This document shows, in pieces, positions 10,797-21,041 of a DNA stretch of 64,000 bases. The stretch comes from Gracilaria gracilis (taxonomy: Eukaryota; Rhodophyta; Florideophyceae; Gracilariales; Gracilariaceae): contig JARGSG010000002.1 of the NCBI GenBank assembly GCA_030374805.1, forward strand, positions 1 to 64,000, written 5' to 3'. Below the pieces are notes generated by a model. The model did not search any database. It was given only the letters and a program-made list of their open reading frames with translations, and was not told the DNA's origin. The translations under genes were made by a program, and so were the position numbers. How positions within the stretch are numbered: the stretch's first letter is position 1; every line of letters starts with the position of its first letter.

Positions 10797-11258
10797 ACGC
10801 AGAAAACCTAGCGGACGCAATTCATTTTTTTTCCTGCTAAACTGGGTGCCTTTATTCTATAGCTATGCGTACGTAGTAGTTATGACAATCATTTAAATTT
10901 CTAAATAACGCGATAGTGAATTCTAAAACGTGAAATACGGAACCCCTTGAGTTCAATCCTATATTGAGCGAGCGCAGTGTTCGGTCAGGAAGTGAAGGCA
11001 CCGAACGTGATTGAGAAGGGAACGTCCACTATACGTTCTCGTGAGCATTCCCGACGGTCGTAATCCGCGTTTCGAATTGTTTGAACCCTTTGTATCCAAC
11101 ATGGCGCCTCTGAACCATAAAAGGGGGCGGGAGTCAGCGCGATTGAAGAGGAACAGCGAGGCGTCAGAAATGGCGCCGTTTCCGGGATGAAGAGGGAATG
11201 CGAAGGTCTCCACGCCTCGTAGGGCGAATCGAGTTCCTAGCGGGGCACACCGCGTGCG
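10797..11258. other. Spacer between hairpin field and gene A
   Basis: About 460 bases with no recognised gene. The minus-strand open frame here is antisense to gene A's leader and has no family features. The segment must contain the upstream region of gene A. Confidence 0.35.
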
Positions 11259-13520
11259 ATGAAGAAGAAGACGAGTACTCCCGCGCCACATAAGGTAAAA
11301 GGAGGCGACTCTGTATCTTTGTTCATCAGCCTTGGAAAGGACAAGGACAGGGTTGAAGTTGGTACTGCGGAAGTATGTGGCGTGGGGCCTGCTGGTGGTA
11401 CCGGGTAGGGCCTCTGCCGTTCGATGCATGGTCATCTTCTAAGCGCCACTGCCTTAGAGGGTGAGGATTTGGTGGTTATCTGGAGGACGAATATTTCAAG
11501 TCATCTAGACGCGAAGTACCCTTACCGTTTCCATGGTTCCGAGGAACCCCCGAGTAAGCTCGCCGAATTGGTATCTGCTGGGTTGTATGCCTGGGATACG
11601 TCGATGATGTCCTCAAATGAGATTACCGAGAGTCTCACTTCGCACCCCACTCCGCACCCTGGGGCCGGGAAGTCGTCCACCTCTCAGTCTGAGAGTGAAG
11701 ATGTTGAGGAGTTCAAGGAATCGGCTGAGCAGTCTTCCAAAATCGCCAAACTCCAGTCTCCACCAACGAGAAAAGGAGGACGAGGAGGTTCTAAAGGGAT
11801 GAAGAAACCGGTGGGAGCAATTGAGAGGGTTAACATCGTGGATGACTCTGATGAAGATGTTGTGGAGGTGATTGGGACTACTAAGGCTTCCCTGGGTGGA
11901 ACTGAGGGGGATTTGTTCGATGAAGGAGATAAAGTTCCGTCGGATGAGGTGGACACCACGCTGCCGCTACCGAAGATATCCCTCGCCGACTGTGTTCAGC
12001 AGCGGTTGACGACGGATATCGAGATGATTGAAATCCCGAAGAAGACGGTTCGCAGTGTGAACCTGGCGCACAAGGAGGCCACGAAGATGAAGTGCCGCAA
12101 CTTTGGTTGGTTTCCCTCTGCCGGTTCGATTACCGTTACACTTTTAGGCGATTCGGAAGCGAGTGACATCGTTGACGGGAGACTTGTGCTGCCTGTAACA
12201 CTTATAGACGGATATCACCGATTTCTTGTGTTACAGGACCTGCGTGAGGAAGGAGGGAAATGGGAGGATATAGTGAAGTCTCTGGATGTTGTGTTATGGA
12301 CGAGGAAGGATGGTAATCCGATGGTCATGAATGAAGTGCTAGGACTTGGCAATCTCCTGAACGAGATGAGGTCCAATGTTCTGAAGATTTCTTTCGCAGA
12401 CAAGCTTTACAGCACGGTGTCCTTCGTTGAAAACATCATTGACGAAGGAGGAGTGAATGGGAGGAAAGTGACGCCGAAACAGATAGCGGGCGCGTTGAAA
12501 AGAAGTGGGGCTATCGGGGACTATAGTATGTGTCACTTGAATCGCTATGCGGCACTGGCTCTGAAGTTTGTGCAAAGCGAGGGGCTTCTCCAATTCTTTG
12601 AGAAGGTGTGTGAGGAGGGGCCGCCGCTGACGCTCACACATGTGTCCAGTGACCTCTTTATGGGACTCGCAGATGCGGTATTCCGTTTCGTCGTCCGTTG
12701 CTTGCAATGGCATGTGCGACTGAGAATGTTTTCTGCAGGGAGGACGGGCCGCTTTGAGGATATGAGGAAGCACTTCTTTCAGTGTGCAATTGGTATGTTT
12801 AAGCTTTGCGACATGACTGCCAAGAGGAAGAAGATGACAGTTGAGGAAGTGATGCAGATGGTTCTCAAGATTGGAGGAAAGGGGGTATCTGTCTTGGAAT
12901 ATCTCGGGAAGCAAACAGCCAAAATGGAGCTCGCTGGAGCAAAGCGTTTGTGGCACGGGATGCTGTCTAGGAGGGTGAAGACTGCAGGTAACAAGCTGGA
13001 ACAACACTTTAAAGTACCGCTGCGAAGTTCAAAGGAGGAGGTGGTTGTAGAGGAGGTTATTGAAGAGGTTGTGGAACGGGAGGGGACGGCCAGGGCTCCA
13101 TCTGCTGAGGTGGAGAACGATCCCATGTTGGTGGAAAGCCCTGAACCGGAACCACCGGTGTTAAGACGTAGCACAAAATGTTACGTGGTTCCGGGTCGCT
13201 TGAGAGGAAAGGAGGTTGGACGGGTTGTGGGGAAGAAGAGGAAAACGAGGAAGGAAACTTCTGTGGTGCTTACTGACGACGAGGATGACGATGATGTGCA
13301 ACCTGCCCCGAAGCGAAGAAGGAAGGGTACGGTGAACACATCTTCTGTGGACATACCTTTGGAGGTTGTTAACCTGTTCAGAAAAATGACGAAGACTGCA
13401 TTGAAGAAGTTCTTTAAGAAGCAGGAAATCGATGTGATGTCGTCCAGTGAGGGCGAGGAGGAGAGTGATAGTAGTGAGAAGGATATTGGATTTGTTGGGG
13501 ATGAACCGGGGGGAAGGTGA
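11259..13520 (+). pseudogene. Cargo gene A: large protein with ParB/sulfiredoxin-like D-G-Y-H-R motif
   Basis: The open frame from ATG 11424 to TGA 13518-13520 encodes 698 residues. The same frame is open upstream to an ATG at 11259 (basic M-K-K-K start), separated only by a TAG at 11406-11408, so the original protein was probably about 753 residues and the present one may start at 11424. After an acidic, serine-rich region, residues around 250-275 (counted from 11424) read L-P-V-T-L-I-D-G-Y-H-R-F-L-V-L, resembling the D-G-x-H-R nucleotide-binding motif of ParB/sulfiredoxin folds. An alpha-helical middle follows, then a highly basic and acidic C-terminus with R-K-K-like patches that look nuclear and DNA-binding. 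The similarity is at motif level only. It is directly followed by gene B, whose possible starts overlap or lie 8 bases after its stop. Confidence 0.5.
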
Positions 13521-14967
13521 AGGAGGAATGCGTAGCTTTGAGGATAGCAATCCGGATGTCCTCCCGAAGGGGATGAAGACGGCTGGGAAGTACACCGGGG
13601 GATCGGATATGTCGTGGACGAATATGGTGAGTGCACTGCCGAGTGAGTGGCCGGAAGGGAAGAATGCTGTAAAACACCAGCACCCATGGAAGGATATGCT
13701 TCACCTACGAAAGCACCATAGGGCGGGGTGTTTAACGGTGAAGGGTTTGAGGGCGTTGCATCACGAGGTGTACTGGCATGCAGCCTGGAATGTGCACAAA
13801 GAACAGGGGACTACAAAGGAACCAGTTCTTGGGGTGAAGCTCTCGTTGAAGGGAAAGCCGAAAGGGGAGGAAGAGGCTCTTTGGATGGCGGCGATGGAGA
13901 GGGATGACCTCGCGCGAGAGTATTTTGCCACGAAGAGAATGGAGTTGATGGAGGGAGGTTTATGTGTGCTGGAGGAATTTTGAAGTGACGAAGGCATGTC
14001 AGATGAGGCGAAGAAGAGGAGGGTGGTGTTGAATGAAGATGTGACAGAGAGTATGTTGGAGTTCTTTTGCAAGGATTTCTCGGAGCAGCCGGACCTCAAA
14101 TTCGAAGAGAACCGCAAGAGATGGAACCCTATAATAAATGCGGGAGATGGGAAGGACGTGGGGGATAGGATGCAGGGCATTGGGCGATACATTACCACGA
14201 AGAAGAGGATTGTGGATTACATGGAATCGGATGAGAAGAATGTGATGATGGTGAGAAAAAGGGGGTTGTTGGATGCTAGGTTTGGGCAGATAGCAGCCGC
14301 TCTTCGTCTGTGTAACAACATTAGGGCGAAGAAGAGGGTGTATGCGCCGGAAACAGGAGGACATGTGTTGTGTACGGGAGAGGGATGCCCGAGGCAGGTG
14401 TTGCAGACCGATTTCCGAGGGTTGACGATTGTGGAGAAGAACAATGGGGAGATTCCAGGATTCTTCATGAGGACCTCCGGGGGGAGCTCTTTTATGATAT
14501 GGGTATGTGAGAGGTCACATAATATGTATGTGACGGATGACAAGAGTTTGAACAGGCTGTCTCGTACGATAGTTGTGAAGAAGTTCAGGGTTCCACCTTA
14601 CTCCATGTTGATTGGAAGGGGAGATGTGTTTCAAGCTGGGGCTGGGTACATGGATGCGCTGGTGAAAGAGAATTGTCTACGTTATCACATGTACTTTGTG
14701 CCCGAGGGATACAAGCTCCTTGATGCGGTGCACAGACAGCCTGCTTTTCGGCCCAAATTCTTAGATGAGGATTTTGGACTCGGGGAAGACCCGAACGACC
14801 AGCTGGACGAGGAGGAAAGTTCTGTGAGCAGCTTTGAAATGCAGGAAGAGGAAGTTGGAGAGGAGGATTACAAAGAGGAAGATGACGAGGTACAAGGCCA
14901 CAAGGCTGATAACACGGATGGGGACTACGAGGAGGGACCGATGATAACGGATTATGAGAAGGACTAG
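13501..14967 (+). pseudogene. Cargo gene B: putative double-stranded beta-helix (oxygenase-like) protein, one in-frame stop
   Basis: A continuous frame of about 488 codons from ATG 13501 (overlapping the end of gene A) or 13528 is interrupted only by TGA 13981-13983; the sister copy at 25205-26545 has glycine there. The conserved C-terminal half contains R-G-D-V-F-Q-A-G-A-G-Y-M-D (about 14620-14660) and L-R-Y-H-M-Y-F-V-P-E-G (about 14675-14710). A pattern of G-D-x-x-H-A-G ... R-x-H-x-Y occurs in cupin/2-oxoglutarate oxygenase-like folds; here the histidine of H-A-G is glutamine, while the sister copy keeps histidine. An upstream cysteine-containing block (C-T-G-E-G-C-P-R-Q-V-L) is shared. The tail is strongly acidic (D/E-rich, about 14780-14960). 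Catalytic function is a hypothesis; conservation between two diverged copies indicates the gene was under selection in the element. Confidence 0.5.
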
Positions 14968-15170
14968 ATAAAACATGTAGGGCGTGTAGTGTTATGTGTG
15001 TGAGAGTGAGGTGACTTGACTAGTACTGAGAAATGAACGAATGTTTTGATATAATGTGAGCAGAAAAGGTTTGTTGAAGAAAGAAAATGAGTTACAAAGC
15101 GTGGGTTAAGGAGAGAGAGTATTGTGCGGAGATATATTTTTTACAAAATGAGACCAAAGTAGTACTGGTA

Positions 15171-16001
15171 CTAAAAGAGTATGTCTTTTCTAAGGAAATT
15201 GACATAGTTGGTGTGAAAAGGGGCAGGGTCAGGCAAGCCCGCTCTCTTGGTATCCTCGGAAGAAAGGTAGAAGTAAGCATTTTTGAATTCGTACTCAGAG
15301 AATGAGGCGTGGAAGGAGGTAAGAGTGCTGCCGTCGGCGAGGAGGGATTGTACTGTGGAGGGGATATTGTAGGAGATAGCTGTGTTGGAGGAGACTATGC
15401 CAAGTAGTTTCATAATCGTTGAGGCTATGGTATTGTAGCGGGTGGCCACGTCATGCATGGTAATGAAGCCGTGGAAGGAACCAACTAGGTTGAATGAAGA
15501 GATCCAGATGAGCTTTTCGTAGTAGGATTTAGAGAAGGCGTCTTCGTCAACGATATTGAAAGTGAGACCTGCGTTAAAGAAGCGTTGTGGTAGTGCGAAA
15601 GCCCATTTTCCGGTGACAGTCGTGAGGCCGTTGGGAGTAAGAGGGGTGACGCCATCTTGTGTAGGTGCAGCGAGAGTGGGTACGGCGATGTAAAGAACTG
15701 CTCGTGTGGTGTGATGGAGACCATGTTTTGAAAGAATGGGAAGAATGTGGCCGTTCTGAATGAAGACCAAGTCTTGTCTGCGAGATGGAGGGCAGGAGCG
15801 AATTACTGTTTCCAACAAGTTGCTCCTGCCGCAGAAGAAAATGGGACCTTGCGGAATGCTGTGTGCGGCTATGAAATCTTGGAGTGAAAGAATGGTATCT
15901 TGAAGGGTACCGTGGTCGTAACGCATGGAGCCAATGCGGTCTCTGCATACAACAACAGCTGGGGTGTGGGAGGAGCGGAGAGAACAGGAAGGCGAGGTCA
16001 T
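15171..16001 (-). CDS. Cargo gene C: Rossmann-fold, ketopantoate-reductase-like protein, opposite orientation
   Basis: The intact frame of 276 residues starts at ATG 16001. The N-terminus reads A-V-V-V-C-R-D-R-I-G, aligning with A-V-V-V-G-K-G-R-I-G in the sister copy, the G-x-G-x-x-G dinucleotide-binding loop; here two glycines are lost. The next blocks (G-P-I-F-F-C-G-R-S-N-L-L-E, D-L-V-F-I-Q-N-G-H-I-L-P, G-K-W-A-F-A-L, E-K-L-I-W-I-S-S-F-N-L-V-G) resemble a family of algal and plant NAD(P)-binding proteins distantly related to ApbA/PanE reductases. The enzyme activity is unknown, and this copy probably does not bind the nucleotide normally. It faces gene D across 512 bases and converges on gene B. 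A metabolic-type gene conserved in a transposon is unusual. Confidence 0.6.
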   Translation of the reverse strand: MTSPSCSLRSSHTPAVVVCRDRIGSMRYDHGTLQDTILSLQDFIAAHSIPQGPIFFCGRSNLLETVIRSCPPSRRQDLVFIQNGHILPILSKHGLHHTTRAVLYIAVPTLAAPTQDGVTPLTPNGLTTVTGKWAFALPQRFFNAGLTFNIVDEDAFSKSYYEKLIWISSFNLVGSFHGFITMHDVATRYNTIASTIMKLLGIVSSNTAISYNIPSTVQSLLADGSTLTSFHASFSEYEFKNAYFYLSSEDTKRAGLPDPAPFHTNYVNFLRKDILF

Positions 16002-16513
16002 TATGTCGAATTTTTTGGATGCTGTGAGGAGATCTTGTGGTACAGGAGAGGAAGGGAGTGATGCTTAAGTAGAGAACGGCTTTGCCGATGTATACCTCGA
16101 TAAAGTGGTTTCAGAGGAAAAGATAGTTTTTATGACTAGGTAGTTGAAAGAATGGGGTAGGTGGGTATGAAGGGATTAGGACTGATGAATGTGTTGATGA
16201 AAAGAGATGTGTCGAAATGAAGTATTAAGGGGATGATTTAATGGTAAGGAGTTAAAGAACGGGCGCTGTTGATTGGTTTTGTGGGATGGTACTGAAAGGA
16301 AAACACGAAAATATGGAAATATCAGGGAGAAATGGAGTTTTTGGGGAATGGCGGGAAATTGAGGTATAGAAAATCGGGATACAAATAGGCCTGGTAGAGG
16401 GGTGTGTGGCCACGATTGTAACGGCTGTGATCAGGGGTGGCAAGGACGAGGGTTGTGGTAAGTCGTTCAGGCCTGTTCAAGTCGTTTATCGCCGGACGCC
16501 ATCTTTTCTGGGG
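16002..16513. promoter_or_regulatory. Divergent upstream region between cargo genes C and D
   Basis: The 512 bases between the two divergent start codons contain no recognised gene. The sister copy has an equivalent region of 566 bases (27540-28105) with local similarity near gene D (for example before its ATG). Both transcripts probably start here. Confidence 0.4.
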
Positions 16514-17470
16514 ATGTCGAATGGATACGTTGGTAACGAGGAGCTAATGGCTCTGCTGCATAGGACGGAAGTGCCAGAGACGCCGCCGCGGGAGGACGGA
16601 GGGGGTACTGAGGGGGTTTGTGTGAGTCAGAGGGTTTGTAATGGGGATGGTGGAGGCGGTGGAGGTGATGGAGATGAGGATGGAGGAGGAGGACCGGAGA
16701 GAAGGTTTATGGGGGAGATGGAGGAACGGGTGAGGAAGCTTAGGGGGAGTTTGAAAAAGCACTTCGACGACATGCTGTTGGAGATGGTGGCAGACATGGG
16801 AGGGGTGGTACTGAGTGTGTCTGAGGTTGGGGTGCCGATGGAATTGATTTCGACCATTCGGAAGAGGATGAAGTTGACTGGGGTGGGGGCTGTGGGACAT
16901 GTGAATGGGACGTTGGAGTGCGTGGGGAGGGAGATGGGGAGGCTGCGAAAGGAGAACATGGGGCTATAGGGTAAGGTTGAAGTGTTGGAGGAGCAAGTGG
17001 GACAGGTGGAGAAGCCGTGCAAATTGTTGATGCATTTCAAGGAAATGGTGAGGGGAGGGGGAGTAGGGGTGGGAGAGGGAGCAGGTAAAGGGTCGCCGGT
17101 GACGCCTGATTCTCGGGGTGGGCGGGGGAGTGTGAGGGAGAGGGGGGGAGAAGAGGAGGGAGGAGAAGGTGTGGGGAGTCGACTGAAGAAGAGGAGAAAG
17201 GGTGGGGTGATGGTGGACGAGGATGGGAAGGTGTTTGTGCCCCCGCAGCTGCCGGGTGGTGCGCCGTTGGTGCGGTTCGGGAGTGCGGCGGCGGCTGCGA
17301 GGACGGCGGAGCGTATATTGGACGAGCAGGAGGAGAAGAGGCTGGGAGGGGTTGCCAGCCGCTTTGGGGCTAGGAGGGTGTACCAAAATGGGGAGAGTTG
17401 CCTGTTGGACTTCTTTAGCTTAACGTTTACGGAAACTGAGACTCAGGATCCGAATGCCGAGTTGGAATAA
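16514..17470 (+). pseudogene. Cargo gene D: glycine-rich/coiled-coil protein with conserved C-terminal block, one in-frame stop
   Basis: A frame of about 319 codons runs from ATG 16514 (M-S-N-G-Y-V) to TAA 17468-17470, cut only by TAG 16967-16969 where the sister copy has arginine. Order of parts: a short conserved start (L-L-H-R-T-E-V-P-E-T-P-P), a variable glycine/aspartate-rich spacer, a helical region (E-M-E-E-R-V-R-K-L, V-L-S-V-S-E-V-G-V-P-M), a coiled coil (V-L-E-E-Q-V-G-Q-V-E-K), and a C-terminal block (P-P-Q-L-P-G-G-A-P, F-G-S-A-A-A-A-A-R-T-A-E, E-T-E-T-Q-D-P-N-A) that is retained in all three copies in the window. I do not recognise a family. Its 3' end lies about 270 bases from the element terminus. 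Confidence 0.55.
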
Positions 17471-17540
17471 ACCAGCGCTGGTGACCCGAGAGTTAATTTT
17501 TTGAGTGATTTTGACGACTGCGACGAATGTGAGGTAGCGT

Positions 17541-17741
17541 GCAGTGGCGCACGAATTGCAAACTAGCATATAACTTCAACAAATGGAGTTCAACTGCAGA
17601 ACGTGGAAATGTGATTTCCCAAAAAAAATATTTTGCCTTGCCAACTAGCGCAATCTGCGAAATTGATAGTTTTCTCGGACTTTTATTTTCATAACTAGCG
17701 ATCTAGCATACTAAACTAGCATTCCGAGAACACCGACGCTG
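17541..17741 (+). repeat. Right terminus of the giant element with subterminal ACTAGC motifs
   Basis: The last 200 bases recur at 23719-23970 (inverted) and 29145-29340. The outermost bases read, inward to outward, ACTAGCATTCCGAGAACACC then GACGCTG; the other copies end GACGCTG and GACGTTG, after which the flanks differ, so the element end lies at or within two or three bases of 17741. Just inside, the hexamer ACTAGC or its complement GCTAGT occurs four to five times within 180 bases, the typical look of subterminal transposase-binding repeats of CACTA-like elements. The matching left terminal repeat is outside the window. Confidence 0.75.
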
Positions 17742-19845
17742 TAGTGAGAAGGACACATGGATTAAGGATGAGTCGGGAGGTTAACCACATGCACGTGGAA
17801 GTGGCGCCACGGCGCGTGGGCAATTACGATTGGAAATGGGCCTATTTAGTTAGTTTAATTAAATAGTGTTGGCGAGAGCTCACTACTTAGCTCGGTGGCG
17901 AGCTCGCCGCCGTGCACAGTAAAGATCCCCCAACCAGGGTTGGTTCTAGACTTCTTCGCCTTCGGCGGTCATGGACACGTTCCAGGAGAGAGGCTCCGTT
18001 GCACACGGGTTGTTTATACTCCCTGCCTCCCCTAGAAACCTTAACTGTCGGAATATTTTACAGCTGTTTTTCACGTTGGACCCTGTGCAGGGATAACCCT
18101 GGTGTTCACCGTTGCTTTTCCTCCTTTTCCTTTTTTCTTCTCTCCAATTCCTGCTCTCGCGGAATCCCATTTCTGCTTTCCCACTTCTGTAAACTCGTGC
18201 CAGATGGAAGGATATATGAACCCACAAAAGTGGTGTGGCAACCGATTCTTTGCTCAACTCTCTTCGCTCCGTCGTGACGGCTAAGTTTCGGTTCACACCT
18301 GACTTCGTCATGCCTTGCAAGAGACGCTCTGTCTGCTGGCTGCATTACTAAGGAATAAGATCCCGGACGTCTTTGTAGTGTCCTATTGCCTCTAGTGTTG
18401 CAATAAATTTGGTTTTGTGTCCGGTTGTGAATCGGTGGAAATGTTGGAGTCACGTTAAGATCACATGTCTTGCATTTAACTGTTTTCATAAGGTCCCGCG
18501 TTTTTGCGACCACCGTGTTGTCTATGGCCACAGACACGTCTAAGGCAGGTTTCCAAACTTTGTGATCTAGTGTTTATATTACAGTACTATTTTGACCTTT
18601 CCAAATCTTTTTTGAATTCTTCTACGCGAAGCTGAACTTTTTTGATTGTGTGTAAACAGGCGATCAGTTGCATACTTGTGGCTTACGTACCACACCATTG
18701 ACCGCAAGCCAATTCATTCAATATGAAGTTCATCGTGCAGGACTTGGCTTAATTTGTTGGCAAGAAGGCCAATATTGAGATCTTTCGTACGATGCCGTGG
18801 TATGTGATTTTTTGTCAGATAGTTGCGGTTCTCTAGATTTTAGAGGTGGATGCATATGCTAGTTTACATTTTATTGATTCATGGCCATCAGTATGTTTTT
18901 GATTTGCAACACGATATAAGAAGGTAATTCTTTAAATACGTTTAGAGCCAACATGTGATTAACCACTTCCCGTGGTTATGATTTCGATTATGAAACGTCA
19001 AAGGCTAGAAGTAAATTTAGTTTTTCCTGTGCTTGTAGGGTTGAAGATTGGTTGTCGGAGTGATTTGGAATTATGTGTAATGACTGCATCGCGTAAGTCT
19101 TGTATATATTGATGGAAATTGGAGGGTGTAAGTTCGAATAGCTCTTTGGTAAAGCGCCAGGTTGAAAGAGAAGAAATTTTATTATTGGAAGCGGGCTAAT
19201 ATGGTAGATCATGTGCTGGATTTTTTAATTTTGCTACAGATCTGACCAAATAGGGTTAGGTTCTTTGTTTATATTGGATTTTTTTGTGGTGGGCAAAAGT
19301 GTAGGGAGAACGCGTTGATTATATTTGTGTTATTCAAGTAGCCCAAGAAAATTAACTATTGGATTTATTCCTGGAGATTATTGCACACGTTGGTCATTTA
19401 CAGCATATGGTTGAGTGTATATTAATCAGATTTGGATAATCAATGAAATGACTATCGCAAAACTTTATCGTATTTTAAAATTACGAAACCAATTTTTTGA
19501 TCAATTGATATCTATGGTGAACAATGATAGGAGAAAAAGTAGTGGTGTGCATTAAGCGTTGTCCGAAGGCGGTGACGGAGCGATGGACGCTGAGGGTGAG
19601 CTTTATTGCGTGGCATGGCCGGGGAATAGGGAAATTACGCAAGCCCATTTCATGTGTTTGTGACCAAACTTTCCACTCCACGTTGCGTAATGTACAACGT
19701 GTAAGAAATTCTCTCCAAATCTTGTGAGTAAAGGTTACGAAATTGGACTGTTTAGTGAGGCCACATGACAAAGCAAACACGATACTGGAAGTCTACCAAC
19801 CGCTGAGTTTTTCACAATTCATATCAATCTACATATCCTTTCATC
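17742..19845. other. Repeat-flank DNA with no recognised gene
   Basis: About 2.1 kb between the giant element's terminus and the Harbinger remnant. Only short frames without family features occur on either strand. The part after about 18550 is AT-rich. It could be old target DNA or the unrecognisable outer part of the Harbinger element. Confidence 0.4.
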
Positions 19846-20720
19846 ATGGCGAACCGCTCTGCAAACGATTCCAACATGGATCTTCCAAGGCCTATGGCTC
19901 AAGCCACAGCCGTTTCTGCGACATCTAAGGCTCTTGCGGAAAGATACCTCAGACACTTAAACCGCGCCGACATCGTTTCACCGAAAAAAAGGATTTGGTC
20001 ATCCTGAGAGAGGTAGGGTCTGCACAAGCGCATGTAGCTCCCAATGTAGAAACACCTGAGAGCTTTGAGGTAGTTACAGCCAAAGCAAATGGTACCAAGG
20101 AAATAGAAAATGCTGTGACATGGAAGTCCATACAAGAAAGGTACAAACGTTTACAAGAGAGATTTGACGCAAAAGATAAGACAGAAGCAGCCATGAGTAG
20201 TATGGGTTGAGAAATGGGATAGATGGATGAATTGCTTAGCGTCATTAAAGAAGCAAGAAACGACATACAGCAACAGAAAGAGGAAAAGAAACAGAAGGCG
20301 GAAGAGCAAGAACGTTAGAAAGAGAAGCTGGGTGCTATCATAAGGAGCGCGCCATAAAACGCAAAAAGCTCGTGCGATGAATGGTAGCCACGAAGATGGA
20401 TCTCAAGAAAAAACACCCAAACGAGTCAAGGGCGAGCTTCAAATATTCTTTCGATTGCGGAAGAGACGCAAGTGTTAACCGAATGTTTAGAGCGCGGCGA
20501 TGCTCGTCGTATGGGAATTGAAGGGGCCTGTCCCAAGCTTGAGAGGGAGAGGTTCAAAGTGGAGAGAAGAGAGCGCGAACTGGACCGCGAAAAATGACAT
20601 CAGTAGCGCAAAGACGCCAAACGTATCGAAATGGAAAAGTTCCGTCTCATGATGGATTTTATGCGGGAAATGAAGGCGCAGGAGCCCTCTCAAGAAAATA
20701 ACAAGAATGGTTGTTTGGGG
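19846..20720 (+). pseudogene. Harbinger-associated Myb-like DNA-binding protein, broken
   Basis: From ATG 19846 the frame opens with a short leader. In a shifted frame it gives V-I-L-R-E-V-G-S-A-Q-A-H-V-A-P and N-A-V-T-W-K-S-I-Q-E-R-Y-K-R-L, the pattern of the Myb/SANT-like accessory proteins of Harbinger elements (L-x-L-L-R-E-V ... W-x-x-V-x-x-R-Y). Past further stops a charged coiled coil follows (M-D-E-L-L-S-V-I-K-E-A-R) and the end reads K-F-R-L-M-M-D-F-M-R-E-M-K near 20640-20680. At least one frameshift and four stops interrupt it. Confidence 0.5.
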
Positions 20721-21041
20721 GGAAGTGTAAATTTGTGTACCGGCTCCGCGACTCCGCCTTTGTTTCACTCTGGCCCTGGTTGTCGCTCCGCTCCTCGCAG
20801 AGCCTACGCGCGCTGCGGACTTTGAGCTCCCCGCTACGCCGCCCATTGACACCTAATCATCCTCTTGATGAAAGGTATTCTGATAGAGACGGATTGCTGC
20901 AATCAAAGTACTTCGCAACCCGATTACCATTAAAGCAGATTCACATATTCATGAGCAAAAGCGCAGCACAGTATATCGATCCAGCTGGCGCCTGTAGAAC
21001 GCACATCTCTTCCTGCGGTTATCAGTAGTGCCCCAGTACGA

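Larger units (their letters stand above)
1..17741 (+). mobile_element. Giant Plavaka-like (CACTA-related) DNA transposon with cargo genes, left end outside the window
   Basis: The stretch opens inside a Plavaka-type transposase and closes at a terminus (about 17541-17741) that recurs at 23719 (inverted) and 29340. The derivative at 23719-25201 fuses the same transposase to the last 240 bases of gene D and this terminus, so transposase and gene D belong to one family. A second diverged copy at 25202-29340 repeats genes B, C, D and terminus in the same order and orientation. Colinearity of 1-17741 as a single insertion of at least 17.7 kb is inferred: no left terminal repeat is visible and the segment 2.5-11 kb is present only once. 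Most genes carry one or a few stops or frameshifts, so the copy is probably not autonomous. An alternative is several elements abutting, with the methyltransferase region a separate insertion. Confidence 0.55.

Noticed and set aside
10446-10800. Repeat-spacer look of the GGACAGCGGTCC units, superficially like a CRISPR array
   Set aside because: Units are palindromic hairpins and half units in both orientations with irregular spacing, no constant-length unique spacers and no associated genes; the genome is eukaryotic.
10959-11435. 158-codon minus-strand frame
   Set aside because: It is antisense to the gene A leader, without family features or conservation in another copy.
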